This document shows, piece after piece, positions 54,356 to 63,068 of a DNA stretch of 64,000 nucleotides. The notes under the pieces are model-generated. The model saw only the letters and a program-made list of their open reading frames with translations. It did not search any database and was not told the DNA's origin. This stretch comes from an uncultured Enterobacteriaceae bacterium (lineage in GTDB: Bacteria; Pseudomonadota; Gammaproteobacteria; Enterobacterales; Enterobacteriaceae). Each line of letters begins with the position of its first letter. Positions within the stretch are counted from its first letter, which is position 1. The stretch is from contig CAKZHC010000038.1 of the NCBI GenBank assembly GCA_936920625.1, forward strand, positions 1 to 64,000. Direction: 5' to 3'. A program made the translations under genes and the position numbers.

Positions 54356-56482
54356 TTGCTCAACGCGATTGTACGTCAATTTCAGTATGGTCAGCATACT
54401 GTAACGCTGGAAACGGGTATGATGGCTCGTCAGGCTACTGCCGCCGTCATGGCTAGCATGGATGATACTGCTGTATTTGTAACTGTAGTCGGGCAGAAAA
54501 AAGCTAAACCCGGTCAGGATTTCTTTCCTCTTACCGTTAATTATCAGGAACGAACTTACGCAGCTGGCCGTATTCCCGGTAGTTTTTTTCGCCGTGAGGG
54601 GCGTCCTGGCGAGGGTGAAACACTGGTAGCCCGCCTGATTGACCGCCCTATTCGGCCGCTATTTCCAGAAGGCTTTGTTAACGAAGTTCAAATTATAGCC
54701 ACTGTCGTATCGGCCAATCCTCAAGTAAACCCTGATATTGTCGCCATGATCGGGGCTTCTGCGGCACTGAGTCTCTCTGGCATACCTTTCAATGGTCCTA
54801 TCGGTGCAGCACGTGTGGGATATATAGCCGATCAGTATGTGCTAAATCCGACAGTGAGTGAACTGGCTCAAAGTAAGCTGGATCTGGTAGTGGCAGGTAC
54901 CAAAAGTGCGGTACTGATGGTGGAATCTGAGGCGAAACTGCTAACTGAGGAACAGATGCTTGAGGCGGTAGTTTATGGCCATGAGCAGCAGCAGATTGTC
55001 ATTGACGAGATTGATGCGCTGGTGAGAGAAGCGGGTAAGCCTCGTTGGGAGTGGCAGCCAGAGCCCGTTAATTCTGCTCTGCACGCACTGGTTACTGCTC
55101 AGTCAGAGTCACGTTTAAGTGAAGCTTATCGCATTAACGATAAGCAGGAGCGTTACGAACAGCTCGACCTGATAAAAACTGATGTCATTACTACTCTGTG
55201 TCAGGAAGACGAAACACTGGATGAAAACGAACTGGGAGAGATTCTTCACGCTATCGAGAAAAATCTGGTACGCAGCCGCGTTCTCCGCGGTGAGCCTCGG
55301 ATTGATGGTCGTGAAAAAGATATGGTCCGAGGTCTGGACGTTCGCACTGGCGTTTTACCACGTACTCATGGTTCGGCATTATTCACTCGTGGTGAAACTC
55401 AGGCTCTTGTAACCGCTACATTGGGTACGTCCCGTGATGCGCAGAGTCTGGATGAACTCTTGGGTGAACGTACAGATCACTTTCTGTTGCACTACAATTT
55501 TCCACCGTACTCAGTTGGTGAGACTGGTATGGTAGGTTCACCGAAGCGCCGTGAGATTGGCCATGGCCGTCTGGCAAAACGAGGTGTACTGGCAGTTATG
55601 CCGGGGCAGGCAGAGTTTCCTTATACTGTGCGTGTAGTATCGGAAGTTACTGAATCTAACGGATCCTCCTCGATGGCTTCAGTGTGTGGTGCTTCTCTGG
55701 CACTGATGGATGCAGGGGTACCGATCAAAAGTGCTGTTGCAGGTATCGCAATGGGGTTGGTGAAAGAAGGGGATAACTACGTAGTGTTATCGGATATTCT
55801 GGGTGATGAAGATCATCTGGGAGACATGGATTTCAAAGTTGCGGGAAGCCGTGAGGGAATTACGGCATTGCAGATGGATATAAAAATCGAGGGCATCACT
55901 CGCGAAATTATGCAGGAGGCGCTGAATCAGGCCAAAGGTGCCCGATTACATATTCTGAATGTGATGGATCAGGCTATCAACACACCGCGTAAAGATATTT
56001 CGGAATTTGCACCACGTATCCATACTATCAAAATTAATCCTGACAAGATTAAAGATGTGATCGGTAAGGGTGGCTCCGTCATTCGTGCGTTGACAGAAGA
56101 GACCGGGACCACCATTGAAATCGAAGACGATGGCACGGTGAAAATTGCAGCTACTGATGGTGAAAAAGCAAAAAATGCCATCCGCCGCATCGAAGAGATC
56201 ACAGCTGAGATTGAAGTTGGCAGAATTTACAAAGGTAAAGTTACTCGTGTCGTAGAATTTGGTGCTTTTGTCGCAATTGGTGGAGGTAAAGAGGGGTTAG
56301 TCCATATCTCTCAGATTGCTGACAAACGCGTTGAGAAAGTCACTGATTTTCTCAAGCCAGGAGACGAAGTGCCGATTAAAGTCCTTGAAGTTGATCGCCA
56401 GGGGCGTATCCGGTTAAGCATTAAGGAAGCCAGTGAAGCGTTGAAAACGGAATCAATACCATCTGTTCCTGACGCCGGATAA
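54356..56482 (+). CDS. pnp: Polynucleotide phosphorylase
   Basis: PNPase is the 3'-5' phosphorolytic exoribonuclease of the degradosome. The start is TTG at 54356 with AAGGA upstream, as in E. coli, giving 708 residues (E. coli 711) that begin LNAIVRQFQYGQHTVTLETG. Two RNase PH domains with an intervening helical domain are followed by KH (VIGKGGSVIRAL) and S1 (VEFGAFVAIGGGKEGLVHIS) domains. The C-terminal tail is slightly short. The reading frame extends upstream without family similarity. Confidence 0.97.
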   Translation: MLNAIVRQFQYGQHTVTLETGMMARQATAAVMASMDDTAVFVTVVGQKKAKPGQDFFPLTVNYQERTYAAGRIPGSFFRREGRPGEGETLVARLIDRPIRPLFPEGFVNEVQIIATVVSANPQVNPDIVAMIGASAALSLSGIPFNGPIGAARVGYIADQYVLNPTVSELAQSKLDLVVAGTKSAVLMVESEAKLLTEEQMLEAVVYGHEQQQIVIDEIDALVREAGKPRWEWQPEPVNSALHALVTAQSESRLSEAYRINDKQERYEQLDLIKTDVITTLCQEDETLDENELGEILHAIEKNLVRSRVLRGEPRIDGREKDMVRGLDVRTGVLPRTHGSALFTRGETQALVTATLGTSRDAQSLDELLGERTDHFLLHYNFPPYSVGETGMVGSPKRREIGHGRLAKRGVLAVMPGQAEFPYTVRVVSEVTESNGSSSMASVCGASLALMDAGVPIKSAVAGIAMGLVKEGDNYVVLSDILGDEDHLGDMDFKVAGSREGITALQMDIKIEGITREIMQEALNQAKGARLHILNVMDQAINTPRKDISEFAPRIHTIKINPDKIKDVIGKGGSVIRALTEETGTTIEIEDDGTVKIAATDGEKAKNAIRRIEEITAEIEVGRIYKGKVTRVVEFGAFVAIGGGKEGLVHISQIADKRVEKVTDFLKPGDEVPIKVLEVDRQGRIRLSIKEASEALKTESIPSVPDAG

Positions 56483-56508
56483 ATTTCTCATTTTCCGACT
56501 CAACGCTG

Positions 56509-56537
56509 TAGCCGCTTTTATGGCGGCTATTGTTTTA
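56509..56537 (+). terminator. Probable terminator after pnp
   Basis: The stem TAGCCGC/GCGGCTA with a 7-nt loop is followed by TTGTTTT. It is located 27 bp after the pnp stop. Confidence 0.6.
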
Positions 56538-56579
56538 CCTTAACAGAAAGAGGTTCTGGCAGATTATGTGATCGATAGT

Positions 56580-57344
56580 TGCCAGTAAATGCAGTAATCA
56601 GTTATTAATGAGTATAATAGCTGTTATATCAATACAAAGTAATGTATGATAGCATTGGTTTGTAGGTATTGATGTGTGAGAATTTTTCACTAGTACTTAC
56701 TATCAGGCCTAATATATTTGAGTTTTTATAATTCAGATGCAGGCTTACTCAGGCAGTTAATGATTTACCGCCTGTGGAATGTTCGATTCTGAACTGGAGC
56801 TTGATCCAACATATAATTATGCACGTTAGACTGAATCACTGTGTTTTGTAATATGGTGAAAGGTGTAAATTGTTGCAGGATGATCTGCTGGCGTATTATC
56901 AGGATGATACTAATGATTCACTCCGTAGTTGTGGCGCTGCCTCGCAAAGTGCGGGAAGCGGTATAAGTCCGGTAAGTTACGCTGAAATAGCGTAATGACA
57001 AAGTAATCAATAAATAATCGTATGGAATATTGTCGGGCTTGCCTGTAGAAATATCAGTGTGAATACACCTGATGAAGTGTCTCCAGGTAAACAAAACCGA
57101 TAATGCTTTGTTCGCTAAACATCATCATAAAACCAACTTCTATTTAGGTAATCACTACCTAAGTCTGGGGAAAGGACAGTGTAATAGCATTGTTCATGCT
57201 GACGGTAACAACATGAATGATTTTGTTGGATGCCGGAATGCATTGTTGGAACTGGCCTTATCTGGCTGGAAACAAGACGATTTATCAGAATCTGACCAGC
57301 AATCGCTGACTGAAGTTTTCAGAAGTCATCGTCCAGGTGGATGA
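56580..57344 (+). pseudogene. nlpI: nlpI pseudogene (TPR lipoprotein)
   Basis: NlpI is the outer-membrane lipoprotein that adapts peptidoglycan hydrolases such as MepS to the Prc protease. It normally lies between pnp and deaD. The plus strand is clearly eroded nlpI. From 56621 one frame reads LLYQYKVMYDSIGL-stop-VLMCENFSLVLTIRPN. Then come FDSELELDPTYNYA, LQDDLLAYYQDDTND and WNIVGLACRNIS. The last part, open from 57072, reads TNFYLGNHYLSLG, NDFVGCRNALLELALSG and KQDDLSESDQQ, with two compensating shifts in between. These follow the NlpI order end to end. Multiple stops and frameshifts are present, and no lipoprotein signal is visible. Confidence 0.88.
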
Positions 57345-57468
57345 TGGCCTTTCTTGTTCGTCGAAATTAAAATTTGAGCCGGTTCACATTTTTCAATGAA
57401 AATAATAACAGATTTTCATGATGAGTTATGTAGACTGGCTGCCGCAATCTAAGAGGCACTTGTACTAC

Positions 57469-59271
57469 ATGACTGATATTCAAATTTCTTTCTCTGATCT
57501 TGGCCTGAACGATTCCCTTCTTTCAGCGCTTAATGACATGGGTTATGTTAAACCTTCACCGATTCAGGCGGCGTGTATTCCGCACCTGCTGGCTGGTCGT
57601 GATGTACTGGGTATGGCTCAGACGGGAAGTGGCAAAACTGCTGCCTTTTCCCTGCCGCTGCTCAATAACATTGACCCGACACTAAAAGCACCTCAGATTT
57701 TGGTGCTCGCCCCTACGCGTGAACTGGCAGTCCAGGTAGCAGAAGCTGCTACTGAATTCTCTAAACATTTACGCGGTGTCAACGTGCTGGCGCTGTATGG
57801 AGGTCAACGCTACGATGTGCAATTGCGTGCGCTTCGTCAGGGACCACAGGTCGTTGTCGGCACACCGGGCCGTCTGCTTGATCATCTGAAGCGGGGTACA
57901 CTGAGCCTGTCCGACCTGCGTGGTCTGGTGCTGGATGAAGCTGATGAGATGCTGCGCATGGGTTTTATTGAAGATGTAGAAACCATCATGGCGCAGATCC
58001 CCGAAGGTCATCAGACAGCACTTTTTTCCGCCACGATGCCGGAAGCGATTCGTCGCATAACCCGTCGCTTCATGCATGAACCGCAGGAAGTACGTATTCA
58101 GTCCAGCGTCACTACCCGTCCGGATATTAGCCAGAGTTACTGGACTGTCTGGGGACGTAAAACTGACGCACTGGTTCGTTTCCTCGAAGCTGAAGATTTT
58201 GATGCTGCCATTATTTTTGTGCGTACCAAAAATGCTACGCTGGAAGTTGCGGAAGCACTGGAGCGTAACGGCTACAATAGTGCAGCGTTAAACGGCGACA
58301 TGAATCAGGCATTGCGGGAGCAAACACTTGAGCGTCTGAAAAATGGTAGCCTGGATATTCTGATTGCGACTGACGTTGCTGCTCGTGGGCTGGATGTTGA
58401 ACGCATCAGCTTAGTGGTAAACTACGATATTCCGATGGATTCTGAATCCTACGTTCACCGTATTGGCCGCACCGGCCGGGCCGGTCGGGCTGGCCGCGCG
58501 CTCCTGTTCGTTGAGAATCGTGAACGCCGTCTGCTACGCAATATCGAACGTATCATGAAACTGACCATACCAGAAGTAGAGCTGCCAAATGCGGAGCTTC
58601 TTAGTGAACGCCGTCAACGTAAATTTGCGGAGAAAATCCAGCAGCAGCTTGAATGCAGTGATTTGGATCAATATCGTGCGTTGCTGGAAAAGCTCTCTCC
58701 GCAGGAAGAACTGGATATGGAAACACTGGCAGCTGCACTGCTGAAAATGGCACAGGGCCAGCGCCCGTTAATCGTGCCAGCCGACGCACCGCGTCCGGCG
58801 CGCCGGGAATTCCGTGAGCGAGATGACAGACGTAATAGCCGAACCAGTCGTGAAGGAGATCGCCCGCGCCGCGAGCGCCGTGACGTAGGTGACATGGAAG
58901 TATATCGCATAGAAGTCGGACGTGATGATGGTGTGGAAGTACGCCACATCGTTGGTGCGATTGCTAACGAAGGTGATATCAGCAGCCGTTATATTGGTAA
59001 CATCAAACTATTTGCTTCACACGCTACGATTGAGTTACCAAAAGGTATGCCCGGTGAGTTACTTAAACACTTTACTCGCACTCGTATTCTGAATAAGCCG
59101 ATGAATATGCAGTTGATTGGAGATGTTCAGCCTCATCGTGGTGGTGGCCGTGATGGCGGACGTAGTTTTGGTGGAGCCCGTCGGGAAGAGGGTCGCCGGT
59201 TCAGCGAACGTCGTGAACCACCACGCAGCCATCGTAATGAAGCGCCATCGATGCGTCGTCGTGATGTCTAA
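57469..59271 (+). CDS. deaD: ATP-dependent RNA helicase DeaD (CsdA)
   Basis: DeaD is a cold-shock DEAD-box helicase in 50S assembly and mRNA decay. From ATG 57469 it has 600 residues. It carries the Q motif (KPSPIQAACIPHLL), AQTGSGKTAAF, VLDEADEM, SAT, and HRIGRTGRAGRAGRA. The RNA-binding domain (VGAIANEGDISSRYIGNIKL) precedes an Arg/Gly-rich tail that is shorter than in E. coli (629). An in-frame ATG at 57418 would add 17 residues (MMSYVDWLPQSKRHLYY). A similar leader is, as far as I recall, present in other enterobacteria, so this upstream start may also be used. Confidence 0.96.
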   Translation: MTDIQISFSDLGLNDSLLSALNDMGYVKPSPIQAACIPHLLAGRDVLGMAQTGSGKTAAFSLPLLNNIDPTLKAPQILVLAPTRELAVQVAEAATEFSKHLRGVNVLALYGGQRYDVQLRALRQGPQVVVGTPGRLLDHLKRGTLSLSDLRGLVLDEADEMLRMGFIEDVETIMAQIPEGHQTALFSATMPEAIRRITRRFMHEPQEVRIQSSVTTRPDISQSYWTVWGRKTDALVRFLEAEDFDAAIIFVRTKNATLEVAEALERNGYNSAALNGDMNQALREQTLERLKNGSLDILIATDVAARGLDVERISLVVNYDIPMDSESYVHRIGRTGRAGRAGRALLFVENRERRLLRNIERIMKLTIPEVELPNAELLSERRQRKFAEKIQQQLECSDLDQYRALLEKLSPQEELDMETLAAALLKMAQGQRPLIVPADAPRPARREFRERDDRRNSRTSREGDRPRRERRDVGDMEVYRIEVGRDDGVEVRHIVGAIANEGDISSRYIGNIKLFASHATIELPKGMPGELLKHFTRTRILNKPMNMQLIGDVQPHRGGGRDGGRSFGGARREEGRRFSERREPPRSHRNEAPSMRRRDV

Positions 59272-59315
59272 ATAGTCAGAATCTCTCGTGTGATTATCAT
59301 CACACGGTGAGAAGT

Positions 59316-59341
59316 AAAAGCCTGCTTTTGCAGGCTTTTTT
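59316..59341 (+). terminator. Rho-independent terminator after deaD
   Basis: The stem AAAAGCCTGC/GCAGGCTTTT with TTTT loop is followed by T residues. Confidence 0.93.
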
Positions 59342-59350
59342 GTTGGTAAA

Positions 59351-59590
59351 TTATGACATTTTCTGGGTAAATTCCGCTGTGAACGGATAGCGTTGCAGCT
59401 GGCTTTCAGCCAGCGGTGCGAACTGATACCCTGCTAGTTTTCCCGATAATACCCATTTCTGCCGTGTTGCCGTTGGTGGCAAATCTGTTGAGAAAATGGC
59501 ACCAGAGAAGGAATCCGACAAAAATTCATTACAGCAGCCAGTGTGATGTGGCGTCAAAGGTTTGTTCTTAAACGTGTCATATTGCCTCAT
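59351..59590 (-). CDS. Small ORF downstream of yhbW, unknown
   Basis: An ATG at 59590 overlapping the last 14 bp of yhbW opens a 79-codon frame ending at 59351. The product (MRQYDTFKNKPLTPHHTGCC, later LSGKLAGYQFAPL) has no signal peptide or membrane helix and resembles nothing I recognise. It may be the frameshifted tail of a lost gene; mtr should be here in E. coli but on the other strand. An AAAGG sequence upstream is a weak SD. Confidence 0.25.
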   Translation of the reverse strand: MRQYDTFKNKPLTPHHTGCCNEFLSDSFSGAIFSTDLPPTATRQKWVLSGKLAGYQFAPLAESQLQRYPFTAEFTQKMS

Positions 59591-60584
59591 GCGCGGCCTT
59601 TGCCAGTGAGAACGAGTGCAGACGGGCTGACAGATCAAATATCTGACCATTAGCCATAATCTCGTCGGCTTTAGTTTCACGTAAAAGTGAAATCAGCCCC
59701 TGACGCACTTTCTCCTGGCATCCGATAATTGATGTGCTGAGCGTCTGTTCTACTGCATACTTTTCAGCAGGTGTCCAGATACTATCCATGTTTGTTACTG
59801 GAGCGGGTAATAAAGTGGGCTTACCGCGGCGCAGATTGATGAACTGCTGCTGGGCGGAGGTAAACAGAAAACGGGCATCATCATCACTATCAGCAGCAAT
59901 TATATTGACGCATACCATAGCGTAGGGCTTATCCAGTCGTGATGAGGGTTGAAAGTTTTTACGATAAAGATGTAGTGCCTGAAACATCATATCGGGCGCA
60001 AAATGTGACGCAAAAGCAAAGGGAACACCTAGTTTTGCAGCCAGATGAGCACTGTAAAGGCTGGAACCTAACAGCCACACAGGAATTTTTAGCCCTAAAC
60101 CGGGAACCGGGCGTATGGCAGGTGGATCGGGATGCAGGTAGTCAAACCATGCGATAAGTTGTTTGACATCCTCGGGGAAGCTATCAACCTGACCTGAATG
60201 ATGGCGGCGCAATGCTTGCATGGTTGCCTGATCAGAACCAGGTGCCCGGCCCAGCCCTAGCTCAATGCGCTCAGGATAAAGTGAAATTAATGTACCAAAC
60301 TGTTCGGCAATAATCAGAGGAGGATGATTGGGTAACATCACCCCGCCCGAACCCAGATGCAAACGGGTAGTATTAGCTGCCAGATAACCAATCAACACCG
60401 CTGTGGCAGCACTGGCGATGCCTGCCATGTTATGATGCTCTGCTAACCAGTAGCGATGAAACCCTAATTTTTCTGACTGTTGCGCCAGGGCCAGTGAAAA
60501 GCGAAAAGCGTCCTGCACTGCAAAACCCTGTGGCACGGGCGTTAAATCCAGTACTGACAATGGCACCTCTTGATACCCAGACAT
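59577..60584 (-). CDS. yhbW: Luciferase-like monooxygenase family protein YhbW
   Basis: YhbW is a bacterial-luciferase-fold, flavin-dependent family member with no proven substrate. The 335 residues equal E. coli. Conserved motifs are RYWLAEHHNMAGIASAA, LHLGSGGVMLPNHPPL, IELGLGRAPGSD and PVWLLGSSLYSAHLAAKLG. In E. coli mtr lies between deaD and yhbW; here that space has collapsed. Confidence 0.94.
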   Translation of the reverse strand: MSGYQEVPLSVLDLTPVPQGFAVQDAFRFSLALAQQSEKLGFHRYWLAEHHNMAGIASAATAVLIGYLAANTTRLHLGSGGVMLPNHPPLIIAEQFGTLISLYPERIELGLGRAPGSDQATMQALRRHHSGQVDSFPEDVKQLIAWFDYLHPDPPAIRPVPGLGLKIPVWLLGSSLYSAHLAAKLGVPFAFASHFAPDMMFQALHLYRKNFQPSSRLDKPYAMVCVNIIAADSDDDARFLFTSAQQQFINLRRGKPTLLPAPVTNMDSIWTPAEKYAVEQTLSTSIIGCQEKVRQGLISLLRETKADEIMANGQIFDLSARLHSFSLAKAAHEAI

Positions 60585-60960
60585 AGCGAGACTTGCCCTC
60601 AGATGCTGTTATAGACTCTGAAGAGTATGATCCGAATAAGAAAGTAAATATTATTCTTTTCTTGCCATATACGTTATTATTGCCAGAGGATCTGCATTGT
60701 ATTTCATGGCAACTTTACTGTTATAGTCGGAAGATAGTTGTTTTTCTTTCCAGTTACTGCTGATAGCTGCTACTTTTGACTATAGACGATGCGCTGAAAC
60801 ATTAAATGGACTCATGAATGGTCAGGACTCAGGCACTGCCTTGAGATGCATGCCACTTAGCTTGGAGTGAAAAGCTCAATTTCATCTGATTATCTGGAAT
60901 CCACTCGTGACGTCATATGGATATTTTCGCTCCCATTTTAGAAAATGGAGGCGCGTCTGA
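60585..60960. other. 376-bp gap before the adaptor-ABC operon
   Basis: No gene is seen. The right end should hold the promoter of the downstream transporter genes; GGAGG lies 9 bp before the ATG at 60961. The syntenic E. coli order ends here. Confidence 0.5.
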
Positions 60961-61932
60961 ATGAAAATAAACACCTTTCTTACTCTGCTGTTTATTATTG
61001 TAGTCATTGTACTGGCGGTATTGCTGCATGTGCATGATAAGGATTTACTGTTACAGGGAGAAGTGGATGCGCCAGAAGTCATTGTTACTTCGAAAGCAAC
61101 AGGACGGGTAACAGAGCGCATGGCTCACCGGGGCGATGATGTCCGAACTGGGCAGCTGTTGATGAGACTTGATGCACCTGAACTTATAGCACAATTGCGC
61201 AGTGCCAGGGCGATGCGCGATCAATCGGCTGCTGGGTTGCAAATGTCACTCGACGGTACGCGCAAGGAGAGCCTGCGTAATTTACGAGCACAATGGCTAC
61301 AGGCTCAGGCAGAATTTCGAAATACCGATGCTATCTGGAAGCGTGATCGTGATGTCGCAGCTAAAGGCTATCTTTCTGCACAGACACTGGAAACGGCACG
61401 GCAAAACCGGGAAAAGGCCTGGCAGATGATGAGAGCGGCAGAAGCCAACCTGGACCAGGGGCTTAATGGTGATCGTATTGAACAGCGTGAGGGATATGCA
61501 GCTGCGCTGCGTGCTGCGGAAGAAAACCTCCACCAGATAGAAGCGGTGGCAGAGGAACTTGATGTGCGTGCTCCGGTAGATGGTGAAGTCGGACCAATAC
61601 CGGCAGAAGTTGGCGAGCTACTCAATGCTCACAGTCCTTTGATAACGCTGATTCGTCTTTCACAGGCCTACTTTGTTTTCAACCTGAGGGAAAATATTCT
61701 TGCGCATGTTCATAAAGGTGACAAAATCAGGCTGCGCGTCCCTGCACTAAATAATCGGGAGATTGAGGCAGAAGTATATTACATCGCCCCTCTGGGGGAT
61801 TACGCGACTAAGCGAGCTACACGTGCTACCGGAGATTTTGATCTTAAAACTTTTGAGGTCAGGCTCTGTCCGTTACAACCGGTTACGGGTCTGCGGCAGG
61901 GAATGAGCGCTCTATGGTCCTGGAAATCATAA
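60961..61932 (+). CDS. HlyD-family periplasmic adaptor (membrane fusion protein)
   Basis: The 323-residue protein has an N-terminal membrane anchor (about 5-24) and a biotinyl-lipoyl half-motif (VIVTSKATGRVTERMAHRGD). A long alpha-helical hairpin (about 70-200) follows, then the second lipoyl half (DVRAPVDGEVGPIPAEVGEL) and a beta-barrel domain. Such adaptors link inner-membrane pumps to the outer membrane. It overlaps the next gene, an ABC-2 type membrane protein, by 19 bp, so the pair is one operon. The substrate is unknown. Confidence 0.88.
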   Translation: MKINTFLTLLFIIVVIVLAVLLHVHDKDLLLQGEVDAPEVIVTSKATGRVTERMAHRGDDVRTGQLLMRLDAPELIAQLRSARAMRDQSAAGLQMSLDGTRKESLRNLRAQWLQAQAEFRNTDAIWKRDRDVAAKGYLSAQTLETARQNREKAWQMMRAAEANLDQGLNGDRIEQREGYAAALRAAEENLHQIEAVAEELDVRAPVDGEVGPIPAEVGELLNAHSPLITLIRLSQAYFVFNLRENILAHVHKGDKIRLRVPALNNREIEAEVYYIAPLGDYATKRATRATGDFDLKTFEVRLCPLQPVTGLRQGMSALWSWKS

Positions 61933-63068
61933 AACCGCACTGGCACAGCTTCAGGCGTGCCTTTGAACACGAAGTGCGTAACACTTTTCGTAAACCAGTT
62001 ACTCACTGGCTATGCTGGATATTTCCACTATTGCTTTTTGCACTAATTGGCAGCACTTTCTCCGAGGGGGTCCTGCTTAATTTGCCGGTAGCCGCTGTGG
62101 ATAATGATAACAGCAAGTTATCAAGGGAAATGATCCGCAAGCTGAATGCCGCTCCCCATGCGAATATCATTAACTTCAACGACAATCTGGAACAAGCACA
62201 GGAAAAATTAGAGAGTGCGGGAGTTTATGCGCTGCTATGGATCCCGCCCGATTTTGAAGCAGACACCTTGGCCGGGAGGTTGCCTAAGGTCACGTTTTAC
62301 TACAATGCATTGATGTATAGTGCTGGCTTTTATTCTACACAGGATTTTTCCGGGCTAGTGACTAGCCTTAACAGTCAGTATCGTCCGTTGCTGGTAAACG
62401 CTACTGGTAAAGTGATACCACCATCACCACAGGTAGCGATAATGTACGACAGTCTTTTTAATGCCAGTGGTAGCTATATCTACTATCAGCAGTTCGCTGT
62501 CACTATCCATCTGATACAGGTATTCGTGGTGGTCTGCATGGTTTACGTGCTGGTCCGTAGCAGGTCACTTATCACTCAACAATATTTTGTTTCTGCACTG
62601 CTGGGCAGGTTATTTCCCTATACCCTCTGTTTTACCACGTTATTAATATCAGAACTGGCACTGCTGGTAGGGATTTTCGATGCACGGGTGGTAGGTAATC
62701 CTTTATTGATGTTGCTGGTAAGTTTTTTTTACGTCATTGCAGCACAGAGTATTGGACTGCTGATCTATAGTTTTACCCCCAGTTTCATTCATGCTTACAT
62801 GTGCGTTGGCATCCTCATTAGCGTTGCTATCTCCTTTTCTGGCCTGGCCATGCCGCTACTCTCTATGCCTCTGGCTGCAAGGTTGATTGCTGATCTACAG
62901 CCGCTGACGCATGCACTACCGGCAATGTTTGACCTGTTCTTACGCGACGTTCCGGTAGAGCCAATATTTGATACCTGTATATTGTTACTGATCTACCCCT
63001 TGCTGGCTGCGTTACTGCTACGTAAAAGGTTAGTAAAACGCCTTGAACATAAAGAGGCGATAATATGA
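61914..63068 (+). CDS. ABC-2 type transporter permease
   Basis: The 384-residue protein has a first membrane helix (about 31-49) and a large periplasmic domain (about 50-190) with VAAVDNDNSKLSREMIRKL. Five or six C-terminal helices follow, giving the one-plus-five topology of YhhJ/ABC-2 permeases. The ATG lies inside the adaptor gene, and its TGA overlaps the ATG of the next permease (ATGA). No ATP-binding gene is seen in the window. Confidence 0.85.
   Translation: MVLEIIKPHWHSFRRAFEHEVRNTFRKPVTHWLCWIFPLLLFALIGSTFSEGVLLNLPVAAVDNDNSKLSREMIRKLNAAPHANIINFNDNLEQAQEKLESAGVYALLWIPPDFEADTLAGRLPKVTFYYNALMYSAGFYSTQDFSGLVTSLNSQYRPLLVNATGKVIPPSPQVAIMYDSLFNASGSYIYYQQFAVTIHLIQVFVVVCMVYVLVRSRSLITQQYFVSALLGRLFPYTLCFTTLLISELALLVGIFDARVVGNPLLMLLVSFFYVIAAQSIGLLIYSFTPSFIHAYMCVGILISVAISFSGLAMPLLSMPLAARLIADLQPLTHALPAMFDLFLRDVPVEPIFDTCILLLIYPLLAALLLRKRLVKRLEHKEAII

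Noticed and set aside
57072..57344. 90-codon ORF as a hypothetical gene
   Set aside because: It matches the NlpI C-terminus and continues an upstream relic, so it is a pseudogene fragment.
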